DNA of 64,000 bases from Hymenobacter cellulosilyticus (GTDB lineage Bacteria; Bacteroidota; Bacteroidia; Cytophagales; Hymenobacteraceae): NCBI RefSeq assembly GCF_022919215.1, contig NZ_CP095046.1, positions 3,958,501 to 4,022,500 on the forward strand. Direction: 5' to 3'. Numbering within the stretch: position 1 is the stretch's first letter; the number at the start of each line of letters is the position of its first letter. A model generated the notes under the pieces. The model was not told the DNA's origin. It did no database searches and worked only from the letters and a program-made list of their open reading frames with translations. Of the stretch, positions 55,376 through 64,000 are shown one piece after another. Position numbers and translations under genes: made by a program.

Positions 55376-57154
55376 TTAATTCCCCAGCACGATTTCCACC
55401 CGGCGGTTTTTGGCACGGCCGTCCGCGGCGGTGTTGCTGGCCAGGGGCTCGGTAGCGCCGTGGGCGTAGATCTGGACCCGGCCCTCGGGGAAGGCGCTGG
55501 AGCTTTTGCGGCTCAGCCACTGCTGCACAGCCAGGGCCCGGTCTTCGCTGAGCTGCTGGTTTTTCTGCGGGTCGCCCTGATTGTCGGTGTGGCCGTGCAC
55601 GGCTACTTTCAAGCGGCCGGCCACAACGAGGTCATCGAAGAGCTGATTCAAATCCCGCTCGGCTGCCGGCGTGAAGGTGCTCTTGCCGGTTTCAAACTCG
55701 ATGTTCCAGGCCCGCTTGCTCACGCTGCGGCGGATTTCATCATCGGCGGCAAACTGCTGCTTGTCGGCCGGGGCAATGGCCTTGCCCTTGTACTGGCTTT
55801 GCAGCTTTTTGAGCAACGTCAGGTCCAGCATCTGGTCCAGGGGCACGTAGCTGGGCAGCTCCTTAGGATACAGCTTGCTTTGCACGTCGCCGAAGGTTTT
55901 GTACACCGAGGCGTAGACGTTGGTGCCGCCTTCCTCCAGACCGAACAAGGCCAGGTTGTCGGCGAAGTTGAAGGCCTTGCTCCCACCTAGCTCCACAACC
56001 TCCCCGGTGCGGTCGGCTTCACTTACTCCTTTATAATAGCGCAGCCAGTAGGCGCCGGGCTTGTCCTTGTCGCCGTACACGTCGGCCGAAATATCGGCAG
56101 CACGGCTCAGGGCCTCGGGGTGAGATTTTACCTGGTCGCCGGCCACGGCCAGGGCCGTCATGATGCCTTCCACTTCCTTGGGGTGGGCGTCGTACCAGCG
56201 CTTGGTGGTAACCATGATGTTGGGCATCTGGTTGGAGTAGTCCTTGGTCGAAACGATGTTCACCAGGCCGCCTTTCTGCTTGGCAATGTTCACGTCGCCG
56301 GGCGTCCAGGTGGCTACGGCGTCGGCGGGCACGTCCACTTTGACGCCGGTGTCCTTGCCTTTCACCACCTTGGTGCGCTGCTCGGGCTTGCCGGTGATAT
56401 ACTTTTCGGCGGCGGCCAGAAAGTCGGGGGCGGCCATGAAGTTCACCGCCTCGGGGTCGTAGGTAGTTTCGTCGGGGTTGACTTTCAGGCCGTTGTCGGC
56501 GCACCATTTCAGGGCAATGTTTTGGTCGCCGTCGCGCAGGTAGCAGGCAATGGTTTTGCCCAGGGCCAGTTTGGGGTTGTCGAGCCACTCTTTGGGGCCC
56601 ATCAGCTTGTCTTCGCCGAAGCTTTTCCCGCAGCTGTAGGGCAGAATCTGCAGGCCAGTACCGGCTTTTTCCAGCTGGCTCTGCACCGCCGAGAAGGCCG
56701 GCAGCCCGTCGCCCATGATGCTCACAATCAAGCCGGGCGTTTCGGGGTTCTGCTGCATGTCCAGGGCGTTTTTCACCAGGTCGGCCTGCATTTTGGCCAC
56801 ATCGTCCTGGCGCACGATCTGCAGGTTGAGGCCGTTGGCGGCCATGCTGGAGCCCTCCGTGGTGCGGGGGCCGCCGTTGGCCAGCATGCCGGCCATCTGC
56901 GAGTTCCAGGCCATTACTTCCCAGGTAACCGGGGCGCCTTTCTCGGTGGGCGTGCTGCCCGGCAGCGGGGCCAGCGGCACGGCAATGTTGGTGCGCGAGC
57001 CGGCCGTCTGAGTGGGCAGTTCAATGGAATTGAGCAGCACCGACTCGGTAGCCGCCTTTTTAAACAGCAGGCCGCTGCCGATAAGCTTGTTGATGCCGAA
57101 GTAGAGCAGCGCCACAATCAGGGCGCCGATGACGATTTTACCGCGAGTTGTCAT
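55376..57154 (-). CDS. ABC substrate-binding domain fused to OmpA peptidoglycan-binding domain
   Basis: 592 residues. A single N-terminal membrane anchor (about 7-27) lacks a signal-peptidase site. Residues about 75-450 form an NMT1/TauA-type periplasmic binding domain (GLNLQIVRQDDVAKMQADLV, VNIVSTKDYSNQMPNIMVTT, WYDAHPKEVEGIMTALA). Residues about 470-592 form an OmpA-like domain (EFETGKSTFTPAAERDLNQL, VHGHTDNQGDPQKNQQLSED, GRAKNRRVEIVLGN). Normal binding proteins are free or lipid-anchored; here one chain is tied to both inner membrane and cell wall. It lies beside the ABC permease and ATPase and a PspA-like gene. Ligand unknown. Confidence 0.88.
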   Translation of the reverse strand: MTTRGKIVIGALIVALLYFGINKLIGSGLLFKKAATESVLLNSIELPTQTAGSRTNIAVPLAPLPGSTPTEKGAPVTWEVMAWNSQMAGMLANGGPRTTEGSSMAANGLNLQIVRQDDVAKMQADLVKNALDMQQNPETPGLIVSIMGDGLPAFSAVQSQLEKAGTGLQILPYSCGKSFGEDKLMGPKEWLDNPKLALGKTIACYLRDGDQNIALKWCADNGLKVNPDETTYDPEAVNFMAAPDFLAAAEKYITGKPEQRTKVVKGKDTGVKVDVPADAVATWTPGDVNIAKQKGGLVNIVSTKDYSNQMPNIMVTTKRWYDAHPKEVEGIMTALAVAGDQVKSHPEALSRAADISADVYGDKDKPGAYWLRYYKGVSEADRTGEVVELGGSKAFNFADNLALFGLEEGGTNVYASVYKTFGDVQSKLYPKELPSYVPLDQMLDLTLLKKLQSQYKGKAIAPADKQQFAADDEIRRSVSKRAWNIEFETGKSTFTPAAERDLNQLFDDLVVAGRLKVAVHGHTDNQGDPQKNQQLSEDRALAVQQWLSRKSSSAFPEGRVQIYAHGATEPLASNTAADGRAKNRRVEIVLGN

Positions 57155-57239
57155 GAGGAATGAAAAGGCAAAGAGGTGGAGTGCCGCCCGTTTTGCAGGG
57201 CGGCGAAAGAATGGTGTTTGGCAGGTGGGAAGAGTCAGG

Positions 57240-57305
57240 CTAGCCCAGCAGGCAGCTCAGACCAAGGACGAGCAGCAGGTTAATCAAGCAGACTAGAATA
57301 GGCAT
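57240..57305 (-). CDS. Possible 21-residue membrane peptide
   Basis: ATG at 57305 to TAG at 57240: MPILVCLINLLLVLGLSCLL plus Gly, a single hydrophobic helix. It overlaps the end of the PspA-like gene in another frame and lies before the binding-protein gene. The composition could be chance. No ribosome site is visible. Confidence 0.25.
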   Translation of the reverse strand: MPILVCLINLLLVLGLSCLLG

Positions 57306-58269
57306 CGTTGGTAGCTTTAGCGGTGGCCGCGGGATTGAGTGGGCTGGGCTGCTGCTCGTTGAGCAGGGTGTTGAAGTCGCCCTTCTGGTATTTCTCCAGC
57401 AGGCGCTGGCCTTTCTCGCTCATCACCCCGTTCTGGATGTCCATTTCCTTCACGAATTCCTGCGAGTAACGCATGGCCTGCTTGATCTGACCCAGTTGCT
57501 GAGCCATGTCCTGGGCCACCCGGTCGGTGGCCATGTCGAAGAAGTACTTCTTGTCGGGGTCGCCGCGCAGGATGTTCATGGCGGCCCGCATGCCGGAAGA
57601 AGTGCGCTTTACCAGCTCGTACTCGTCCTTGAGCAGGTTGACCTTGAACTTGGAGTTGTCGATCTGGCGCAGGGCCGCCTTCAGAATCTGGCGCATTACC
57701 AGCGTCACGTTGGCCGTGGTGGTCAGCATGGGCTGCAGGCGGGAGTTGTAGTCTTCCAGCTGGGCCGCCCGCGAAGCGTACGATTCGGCGAAGTCCTTCT
57801 CGCCCTTGCGGGCGGCCGAGTCGGCCAGGCGCAGGTACTCCTGGAGCTGCTGCTTATTGGAGTCCATCTTGCGCTTTACCAGCTCGTGGGCGCCTTCGAT
57901 GTGGCCCACTTCTGACTCCATGTTCTGGGCTTCCTTCTCGGTGTTGCGGATGTAGTCCTGCATGATGCCGATGGGGTCCGTCTCGACGAAGATGCCGGCC
58001 GCCGTGCGGAAGATGCGCTGCCCGGCGTACCAGAGCCCGGCCTTAATCCGCTTGCTGGTCACGATAAGAAAAAGCACGAACAGCGCCCCAAGCCCGATAC
58101 CGAGCTTGACAGTGTCGAAGACGATTTCGACGAGGAAGGGCACAATGGCTCCCCAGAAGTAGAGGGCCGCCCCAGCCGCAGCGGCTAGGAAGACCCAGCC
58201 GGCGGCCTTTTCAGGTTTTTGCCATTTGGGTAAATCCGTTTGATTACCGCTGGAAATCAATGTATTCAT
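57280..58269 (-). CDS. PspA/IM30-like protein with N-terminal membrane helices
   Basis: 329 residues. Two membrane helices at about 22-44 and 49-70 precede a long helical region: ETDPIGIMQDYIRNTEKEAQ matches the PspA start pattern (Asp-Pro, then Tyr-Ile-Arg), followed by KRKMDSNKQQLQEYLRLADS and YASRAAQLEDYNSRLQ coiled coils. Typical PspA/Vipp1 lacks membrane helices, so this is an anchored variant. PspA proteins form ESCRT-III-like membrane scaffolds in envelope stress. Context with an ABC importer is unusual. Confidence 0.72.
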   Translation of the reverse strand: MNTLISSGNQTDLPKWQKPEKAAGWVFLAAAAGAALYFWGAIVPFLVEIVFDTVKLGIGLGALFVLFLIVTSKRIKAGLWYAGQRIFRTAAGIFVETDPIGIMQDYIRNTEKEAQNMESEVGHIEGAHELVKRKMDSNKQQLQEYLRLADSAARKGEKDFAESYASRAAQLEDYNSRLQPMLTTTANVTLVMRQILKAALRQIDNSKFKVNLLKDEYELVKRTSSGMRAAMNILRGDPDKKYFFDMATDRVAQDMAQQLGQIKQAMRYSQEFVKEMDIQNGVMSEKGQRLLEKYQKGDFNTLLNEQQPSPLNPAATAKATNDAYSSLLD

Positions 58270-58330
58270 ATGAGTAATAAGTTAGGTTGTGACAAGCCTG
58301 ATTCTGTAGCTGGCAGGAGGCGCAGCGGTT

Positions 58331-59041
58331 CTATTTCACCGGTCCTGCCAAGAGGAAGGATTGGGCTGCTTGGCGGTGGGCTTTCAGGTCGGCGGCGGCA
58401 CTGGCGTTGGCCAGCTCGTAGGAGGCCAGGGAGGCCTGAGCCTTCTGGCGCTCGGCTACCAATTGCTGCTGCGTAGCCTGGAGCTGCTGACTTTTGGCTT
58501 CCAACTGCTGGGTCAGCTCAGCCAACTCGGCTTGCAAGCGTTGCTCCTGCCCAGTGAGCTGCACGATGGTGCTGGGCTGGGCATTGGCAATCTTGAGCTC
58601 CCCCATCTTTTCCTGGTGACGCTCCAGCACCTTGTTGCGGTCGGCCACCAGCTTCTGCTCCAGCTGCTCTCCCGACGTGAGCAAGGTGGCCGAGTCGAGG
58701 CCAGTGACGGCGGCAAAGGCGTGGAAGGCCGTCTGGTAGAGTACTGGGCCAGCCAGCCCGCTGGCGGCCATGCTCTTTACCATCTTCGTGTAGGCCACAA
58801 AGTCCTTCCCATCCCCGGCCAGCAGTGAGGCAATATGGTCGAGGTGGCGCTGCTCGGGCTGGGTTACGGAAGGCTGGCTCAGGGCAAAGGAGCCGGGGCC
58901 GGGCGCTATTGGGAGCTGCTGCGGAACGGATGCTGGCAGCGGGCGGGGCGGGACTTTGCCGGCCTTACCGGGGGCACTGGGGTCGTCGCCTTCGACGAAG
59001 AAGTCTTTGGCAGCTTTGGCGAGGTTGTCGAAAAGGTCCAT
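58331..59041 (-). CDS. Coiled-coil hypothetical protein (236 aa)
   Basis: Start MDLFDNLAKAAKDFFVEGDD. A Pro-rich segment (about 25-55) leads into a helical domain (HLDHIASLLAGDGKDFVAYT, FHAFAAVTGLDSATLL) and a long Gln/Ala/Glu coiled coil (about 130-215, with QLEAKSQQLQATQQQLVAER). No signal peptide, so cytoplasmic. It is the first gene of the minus-strand block and 61 bases upstream of the PspA-like gene. Family not recognised; probably a cytoplasmic partner of it. Confidence 0.7.
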   Translation of the reverse strand: MDLFDNLAKAAKDFFVEGDDPSAPGKAGKVPPRPLPASVPQQLPIAPGPGSFALSQPSVTQPEQRHLDHIASLLAGDGKDFVAYTKMVKSMAASGLAGPVLYQTAFHAFAAVTGLDSATLLTSGEQLEQKLVADRNKVLERHQEKMGELKIANAQPSTIVQLTGQEQRLQAELAELTQQLEAKSQQLQATQQQLVAERQKAQASLASYELANASAAADLKAHRQAAQSFLLAGPVK

Positions 59042-59443
59042 GGGGGCGGCTCAGGTGATTGGTGATATGGCCCTGTTGCCAATACCAGTGCCGCCGCCCG
59101 GCAAACTTCTCCAGTCCTTTTATAACATACTGATTTTCAATAGTTAAAAATAACAATAAGGCAATAGAAACTTCTAAGCAAGCTCCAAACCCTACCAAAA
59201 TGAAAGGGGTTATTCCCAAAACAGCGCGCTTCAACTACTCCCGAAACGCTTTAGTCAGGCGCTGCCACCCCGACCCGGGGCGTGGATACAATAAGATAAT
59301 ACGGGCCTTAGCACGGCCTGCTTTCCAGCGGGGAGGCTGATTCGGGCCCCTTATCGGGTAGCTCAGCCAAGCCCAGCGGGCAGGTATTGCGGCGAACTCA
59401 CGTTATTTGTCCTCCTGCTCCATCCTCACCTCCTATTGCTTGC
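59042..59443. other. Intergenic region between divergent operons
   Basis: 402 bases between the coiled-coil gene and the nuclease gene. 59105-59220 is AT-rich and probably holds the promoter of the minus-strand block, but no exact TAnnTTTG with spacing was found. A minus-strand frame with a hydrophobic start (59234 inward) runs into the coiled-coil gene and is not annotated. TTATTTG at 59404-59410 is a weak -7 candidate for the nuclease. Confidence 0.4.
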
Positions 59444-60306
59444 ATGAATACCCCTAGACTCTCAACCGCCGCCGTGCTGGCGCTGGGCTTGCTCGCGAGT
59501 GCCTGTTCTAAAGAATCGGAAGAAGTAGCACCCGTCGTTCCCGAAGTGCCGCTGCCCGAGCACATCACGCTGGGCAACCCCAGCGGGGCCGTCACCGACG
59601 TCAATCAGCCCACCAACTACCTGCTGCTGAAAACTCAGTACGCCCTGTCCTACCACCGCGACCGGGGTATTCCCAATTGGGTAAGCTGGCACCTGAGCCC
59701 CGAGTGGCTAGGTACCGCTCCCCGGCAAGATGATTTCCGCCCCGACGCGACCCTACCCGCTGGCTGGTACCAGGTGCAAACCAGCAGCTACTCCGGCTCG
59801 GGATTCGACCGGGGCCATAACTGCCCTTCGGCCGACCGGACCAAAACGGTAGCTGATAACTCGGCCACGTTTCTGATGACCAACATGATTCCGCAGGCGC
59901 CCCGGAACAACCAGCAGACCTGGAACAATCTGGAGGGCTACTGCCGCACGCTGGTTGATCAGGGCAACGAGCTGTATATCCTTATGGGTAATTACGGAAA
60001 AGGTGGCACGGGTTCCATTAACTACAGGGAAACCCTCGACAATGGCCGGGTGACAGTCCCCAGCGTATCTGGAAGGTAATTGTAGTGCTGCCCCAGGGCA
60101 ACGACGACGTGAGCCGCGTAAGTAGCAGCACCCGGGTCATTGCGGTTGACACCCCGAATGAAAACACGGTAAGCACCACTTGGGGCACTTACCGCACCAC
60201 AGTAGACGCCATCGAAAAGGCCACCGGCTACGATATTATGTCGCGGGTACCGACGGCTGTTCAGGCTACGCTAGAGGCCAAGGTTGATGCCGGACCAACT
60301 CAATAG
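59444..60306 (+). CDS. DNA/RNA non-specific endonuclease lipoprotein, one frameshift
   Basis: 287 residues after adding a C in 60058-60061. Lipobox LLASAC at the end of the signal. The His-Me nuclease motif DRGHNCPSADR (about residue 126) has the catalytic His. NNLEGYCRTLVDQGNELYIL and, after the break, QRIWKVIVVLPQGND complete the beta-beta-alpha fold of the NucA/Serratia type. Likely exported and surface- or periplasm-located, degrading nucleic acids for phosphate or nucleosides. Confidence 0.9.
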
Positions 60307-60356
60307 AACTACGCTTGTCCATATTCATTTGGGTATACCCTTTTGTTTAATCTCAT

Positions 60357-60390
60357 AAAAAAGAGTTGGGTACTACCTGGCTCTTTTTTT
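60357..60390. terminator. Bidirectional terminator
   Basis: AAAAAAGAG, a G-U-rich hairpin, then CTCTTTTTTT, between the convergent nuclease and kinase genes. Confidence 0.8.
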
Positions 60391-60412
60391 ATGCTCGGTT
60401 AATAAGAAGGCA

Positions 60413-62193
60413 TTAACTGACGGCTGGTAGGGTAAAAAGAAACGTGCTGCCCATGCCTAGTTCACTCTCGACCCACAGACGCCCACCCTGGGAGGTAATA
60501 AACTCCCGGCTGATACTCAGGCCTAGCCCCGAGCCGCCGCGGTAGCCGGTTTTATCGGGAATCTGGGCGAAGCGCTGAAATATACGCTCGTGGTTAGCGG
60601 CTGCGATGCCGGGACCATGGTCCTGCACGCTGACCTGCACCAGGCTACCGGCCGGGGCAGCCCGCACTATCAGGGAGGCTCCGGGTGGGGAGTAGCGGGT
60701 GGCGTTGGCCAGCAGGTTGATGAGCACCCAGGTGGTTTTTTCCACGTCGGCACGCACAGCGGGCAGGTCTTCGGGCAGTCGTACATCCAGGCGGAGCTGC
60801 TTGTCGGTGAGTTGGGCCTGCACGGTGGCCGTGGCGTAGCCCACCACGTCGGCGAGGCTGGTGGGGCGCAGGTCAAGCTCAACTCCGGCGCCAGCGTCGA
60901 GGCGGGACACGTCGAGCAGCTCGGTCACCATGCGCTGCAAACGCTGGGTTTCCTGGCGCACGTCGCCGGTAATGCGCAGGCGCTCCTCGGCCGGCAGCCG
61001 CTCGTCGAGCAATAGGCGCAGGTTGATGTTCATACTGGAAAGCGGAGTTTTGAGCTCGTGCGAGACGGTAGCCAGGAAGTTGGACTTGACCTGATCCAGC
61101 CTCTTAAAATCTGAGACGTTGCGCAGGGTCAGGATCTGGCCCACAAACTCGGTCTTCTCGGTGGCCTCGTTGAACGACACCAAATCCTGCACCGCCAGGC
61201 GGTAAAAGGCTTCCTCCCCGCGCTGACTGATGTGCAACAGTGGGGCTTCGGCCACGGCGGCCGCGCGGTTGGGCGCGTCGAGCGGGCTGAGCATGGTTTG
61301 GAGCAAGTCATTGTGCAGGCGCAGCACCGGCGCGGGCTGCCCCACTACTTGCTCCGGGGGCAGCCCCAGCAGCTCGCACATCACGGGGTTGGCCAGTAGA
61401 ATACGGCGGTGCTCGTCGAGCAGCAGCAGGCCCTCGTCCAGGGTGTTGACGATGCTGGCCGCCCGGTTACGCTCGGTGATTAGCTCGGCGGCCGTGGAAG
61501 TGCGGTACTCGCGCAACTGGCTCAGCATGCGGTTGAAGGCCCGGGCCACCTGCCCAAATTCGTCGGTGCTTTCCTGGGGATGCTGGCCGAAAAGTCGCGC
61601 TCGGTGGCGTGGTTCAAAGCAGCCGTGAGGCGGCGCAGGGGCTGCACGGCGGCTTCGGGCACGCTGCCCACCAAGCCCAGGGCCAGCAGCGTAGCCAGGG
61701 TCAGGAAGACGAGCAGGTTGCGGTTGGCCTCGTCGGCGCGGCGGTTGGCCTGGGCGGTTTTGCGGGTCAGGGCGGCGGTGTTGACTTCCACCATCTGGTA
61801 GGTCAGACGGCGCAGCTCGGCCACGGCCGGTGGAGCGGCTACCAAGGCCGCGGGAGCCGGCGCGGCGCTTTGCAGCTGCTGAAGCACCCGCAGGCGCTGC
61901 CCTAGCTCCTCAACTACCTCCTGCTCCCCGGCCTCGGTAATGTTGCCGGCTTCTTTGCTTAACGCGGCGGCAAAGCGGGCCGTGGCTACCGTATCGGTCA
62001 GGGGCTGGCGGGCCAGTTCATCCAGACTGCGCAGCATCTGCTGGCCCAGGGTGACCGAGTAGAGGTTGGCCGTGAGTACGTCCCGGGAGTTACGGTCGAG
62101 CTGCCGCAGGGAGTAGTAGCCGTAGCCGCCGATGCTGAGCAGCAGCAGCAGCATGGCCAGAAATCCCAGGTTGATTTTGGTTTTTAAATTCAT
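60413..62193 (-). CDS. HAMP/PAS sensor histidine kinase next to KdpD domain, one frameshift
   Basis: 593 residues after restoring one base in 61576-61579. The layout repeats the kinase at 48417: membrane helices (about 8-28 and 160-182), HAMP, PAS-like IVNTLDEGLLLLDEHRRILL, H-box LATVSHELKTPLSSM, N-box NLLANATRYSP, QDHGPGIAAANHERIFQRFA, GGSGLGLSISREF. Placed after the KdpD N-domain gene, it likely supplies the kinase half of a split KdpD. Confidence 0.9.
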
Positions 62194-62248
62194 TCGCGAA
62201 GCGCCGGAAGGCGGAAGGTGTGCTGACTCGACAAAAGGAATGGGCCCG

Positions 62249-62416
62249 GAACGTCATTCCGAGCCCCGCGAGGAATCTCGCGTGCAATGGTACTCAATGG
62301 CTCTGGCAAAGAAGCGACGGAGATGCTTGAGCCGACTTGCGCCTTAGTGAAGCAGAAGGTTCTTTCCTCAACAACGTCAGCACGCGAGATTCCTCGCGGG
62401 GCTCGGAATGACGTTC
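62249..62416. repeat. Perfect 37-bp inverted repeat with 94-base spacer
   Basis: 62249-62285 and 62380-62416 are exact reverse complements. The arm contains GTCATTCCGAGCCCCGCGAG and then GAATCTCGCGTGC. It fills the gap between the kinase and the KdpD-domain gene. No frame inside. It looks like a REP/MITE-type mobile palindrome; similar CATTCCGAG...GAATCTCG stretches are, from memory, frequent in Hymenobacter-like genomes. Confidence 0.85.
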
Positions 62417-62493
62417 TGGATCTAGCAGAGTCAATTTAGGTACTGCTGACGATGCTTGACACGACGGTGTGTTTTGGCTCTTTAAACCGTAGG

Positions 62494-63665
62494 CTAATAC
62501 GTGACCAGATATACGTCCAAGTCCTGACCAGCGCGGGCTACGGCGCGCAGCAGATCCTGAGTTACGCCGCGGCGGCTGAGTTGCTCCCACAGGCTTTTTT
62601 TCCGGGTGATGCCACAGACCAGCAGCGTGGCGTTTTTCTCGGCCGCCACTTGCCGGATGGCGCCCACGATGTCGTCGGACTTGACGCGCAGAATCTGGGC
62701 GCCCAGCTCGGTAGCCAGCTGCAGGTTGCCCAGCAGGCGGCGCTGGGTGACCAGGTTGATCCGGTCGGCGGCTTCCGAAGTGGTTTGCACGTAGAGCACG
62801 TACCAGGCGGCGGCCGAAAACTGGTCGGCCAGGCGGGAGGTTTTGCGGATGATTTCCTTGGCGGCTTGGTCGTTGGCGTTGATGCAGGCCAGCAGCCGGT
62901 CGTCGTTGCGGCGCTGGGGGCCACGGCCAGCGTACCGCCGGCGTCGGTTTCTACTTGCCGACTCAGCAACTGGGCCACTTCGCGCACGGCCAGGCGGCGC
63001 AGCTGAAGCAGGTTTTCGGCCTGAAAGAAGTTGAGCAGCGCCGTGGGCACCTTGGCCGGGTCGTAGATCTTGCCTTCCTGCAGGCGGGTGCGCAGCTCCC
63101 CCACCGTCAAATCCACGTTCACCACCTCGTCGGCCTGCTTGAGGAGCTGGTCCGGAATCCGCTCCGTGACGTCGGTGCCGGTAATTTTGAGGACCTGGTC
63201 GTGCAGGCTTTCCAGGTGCTGGACGTTGACGGCCGTAATGACCGAAATGCCCTGGGCCACCAAAAACTCCACGTCCTGCCAGCGCTTATCATGGCGGGAG
63301 CCGGGCACGTTGGAATGGGCCAGCTCATCCACGACTACCACCTGGGGGCGGCGTTGCACAATGCCGTCCAGGTCCATTTCCTCCAGGGCCCGCCCCTTGT
63401 AAAAGAGCTGCTTACGGGGCAGCAGCGGCAGGCTCGGCAGTTGAGCCACAGTGCCGGCCCGGCCGTGGGTTTCGATGTAGCCCAGGAGCACATCCACGCC
63501 GTGCTGGTGCAAGTCGAGGGCTTCCTGGAGCATGCGGTAGGTTTTGCCCACGCCGGCGGCCAGGCCCAGGTACACCTTGAGCGTACCGCGCCGCTTGCCC
63601 TGCACCAGGCGCAGAAACCGCTCGGCCGACTGGTCGCGCCGGGCTTGCTCGGAGGATGAACGCAT
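62494..63665 (-). CDS. kdpD: KdpD N-terminal sensor domain with universal-stress domain, one frameshift
   Basis: 390 residues after adding one base in 62916-62920. The KdpD domain has Walker A GLAAGVGKT (34-42), GYIETHGRAGT, VVVVDELAHSN (Walker B) and QDVEFLVAQGISVITAVNVQ. The C-terminal half is a Usp-type domain (RRNDDRLLACINANDQAAKE, LLVCGITRKKSLWEQLS). There are no membrane helices and no kinase domain: KdpD is split, and the kinase is at 60413. It senses potassium limitation or turgor in full-length relatives. Confidence 0.9.
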
Positions 63666-63686
63666 GGCGGAAGCAGGAAAAACGGG

Positions 63687-64000
63687 TTAAAACGACAGCG
63701 CCACGCTGGTCGTCAGGTTGCCGTAGCCGTCGGCCGTCTGGGCGTCGCGCTGCTGAAAAATGGCGTCTTTGGCCTGCAGGTAGCGGCCTTCCACCCGAAA
63801 CAGCACGTTGGCGGCCGGGGCGTAATCCAGGTTCAAAGAGCCACCGGCCGCCCGGAAATCCGCGTCGGTGCGGGCCGGCTGTAGGCTGCTGATAACGACC
63901 CCGCGCTGGGCGTAGTAATACTCGCCGCGCAACGTACCGGAAAGCTTGTCGGACAGCTTGAGCTTCACAAAAGCGGCGGCTGTGTGCCAGGTGTCGTAGC
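63687..64000 (-). CDS. BBP2-type porin, start beyond the window
   Basis: The last 104 codons (first base cut) of an outer-membrane barrel ending YGNLTTSVALSF, closely matching the porin at 50195. Strand patterns include KLKLSDKLSGTLRGEYYYAQ and SLNLDYAPAANVLFRVEGRY. It is 21 bases before the KdpD-domain gene. In Bacteroidota this porin type commonly follows kdpABC, which would lie outside the window to the right. Confidence 0.78.
   Translation of the reverse strand, partial: YDTWHTAAAFVKLKLSDKLSGTLRGEYYYAQRGVVISSLQPARTDADFRAAGGSLNLDYAPAANVLFRVEGRYLQAKDAIFQQRDAQTADGYGNLTTSVALSF

Noticed and set aside
58965..59234. Minus-strand frame with a hydrophobic N-terminus upstream of the coiled-coil gene
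   Set aside because: The hydrophobic start is followed by Arg/His/Pro-rich shadow sequence that overlaps the true gene start; no family.

Overview
The window is GC-rich chromosomal DNA of a Bacteroidota bacterium, most like Hymenobacter and its relatives (family inferred from protein character, not searched). Pointers are the TAnnTTTG-type -7 promoter boxes, a subtilase with a type IX secretion sorting tail, TonB-dependent receptors with carboxypeptidase-regulatory N-domains, a CCDC81-type HU/SPOR protein beside ExbB/ExbD/TonB, and split KdpD/porin/kinase genes. No rRNA, tRNA or CRISPR was seen.

Layout. 1-9117: a TPR protein, an outer-membrane barrel, an HU/SPOR membrane protein and an ExbB-ExbD-TonB motor. 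9149-21796: housekeeping genes (folC, trmB, mnmA, rpe), a TrpF-like pseudo-enzyme, a secreted subtilase, a TonB receptor and a DUF2911 protein. 21931-31132: a complete histidine operon (hisG D C B H A F IE) with a promoter, a 38-codon leader peptide ending in a His-rich run, and a two-gene insertion coding a polynucleotide-kinase-like P-loop protein and a Thg1-like tRNA-His guanylyltransferase. 31165-34804: a glycosyltransferase, a lipid-A N-domain membrane protein, an unknown winged-helix-like protein and about 1 kb of gene-less AT-rich DNA. 34819-42377: gyrA with a TPR gene, HD and cupin proteins, a RES/Xre toxin-antitoxin pair and a convergent kptA. 42586-48383: a porin, an ECF sigma/anti-sigma pair and an outer-membrane barrel. 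48417-59041 (all minus strand): histidine kinase, porin, NtrC-type regulator, PH-domain protein, ABC ATPase and permease, a substrate-binding domain fused to OmpA, a PspA-like membrane protein and a coiled-coil protein. 59444-64000: a secreted nuclease, then a second kinase, the KdpD sensor domain and a second porin.

Working together. The his cluster looks like one transcription unit controlled by histidine supply through leader-peptide attenuation, which would co-regulate the Thg1/kinase RNA-repair pair with histidine synthesis. The 53298-59041 block looks like an ABC importer tied to peptidoglycan and to a membrane-stress scaffold. These two are the best candidates for something new. Several gaps hold palindromic elements whose arms are built of short iterated units.

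Sequence quality. Twenty-three genes, including rpe, folC and hisF, are each broken by one to three apparent single-base deletions (32 in all, 31 in G or C runs). All can be restored by adding one base, so I annotate these genes full length and read the breaks as base-calling or assembly errors rather than gene decay.
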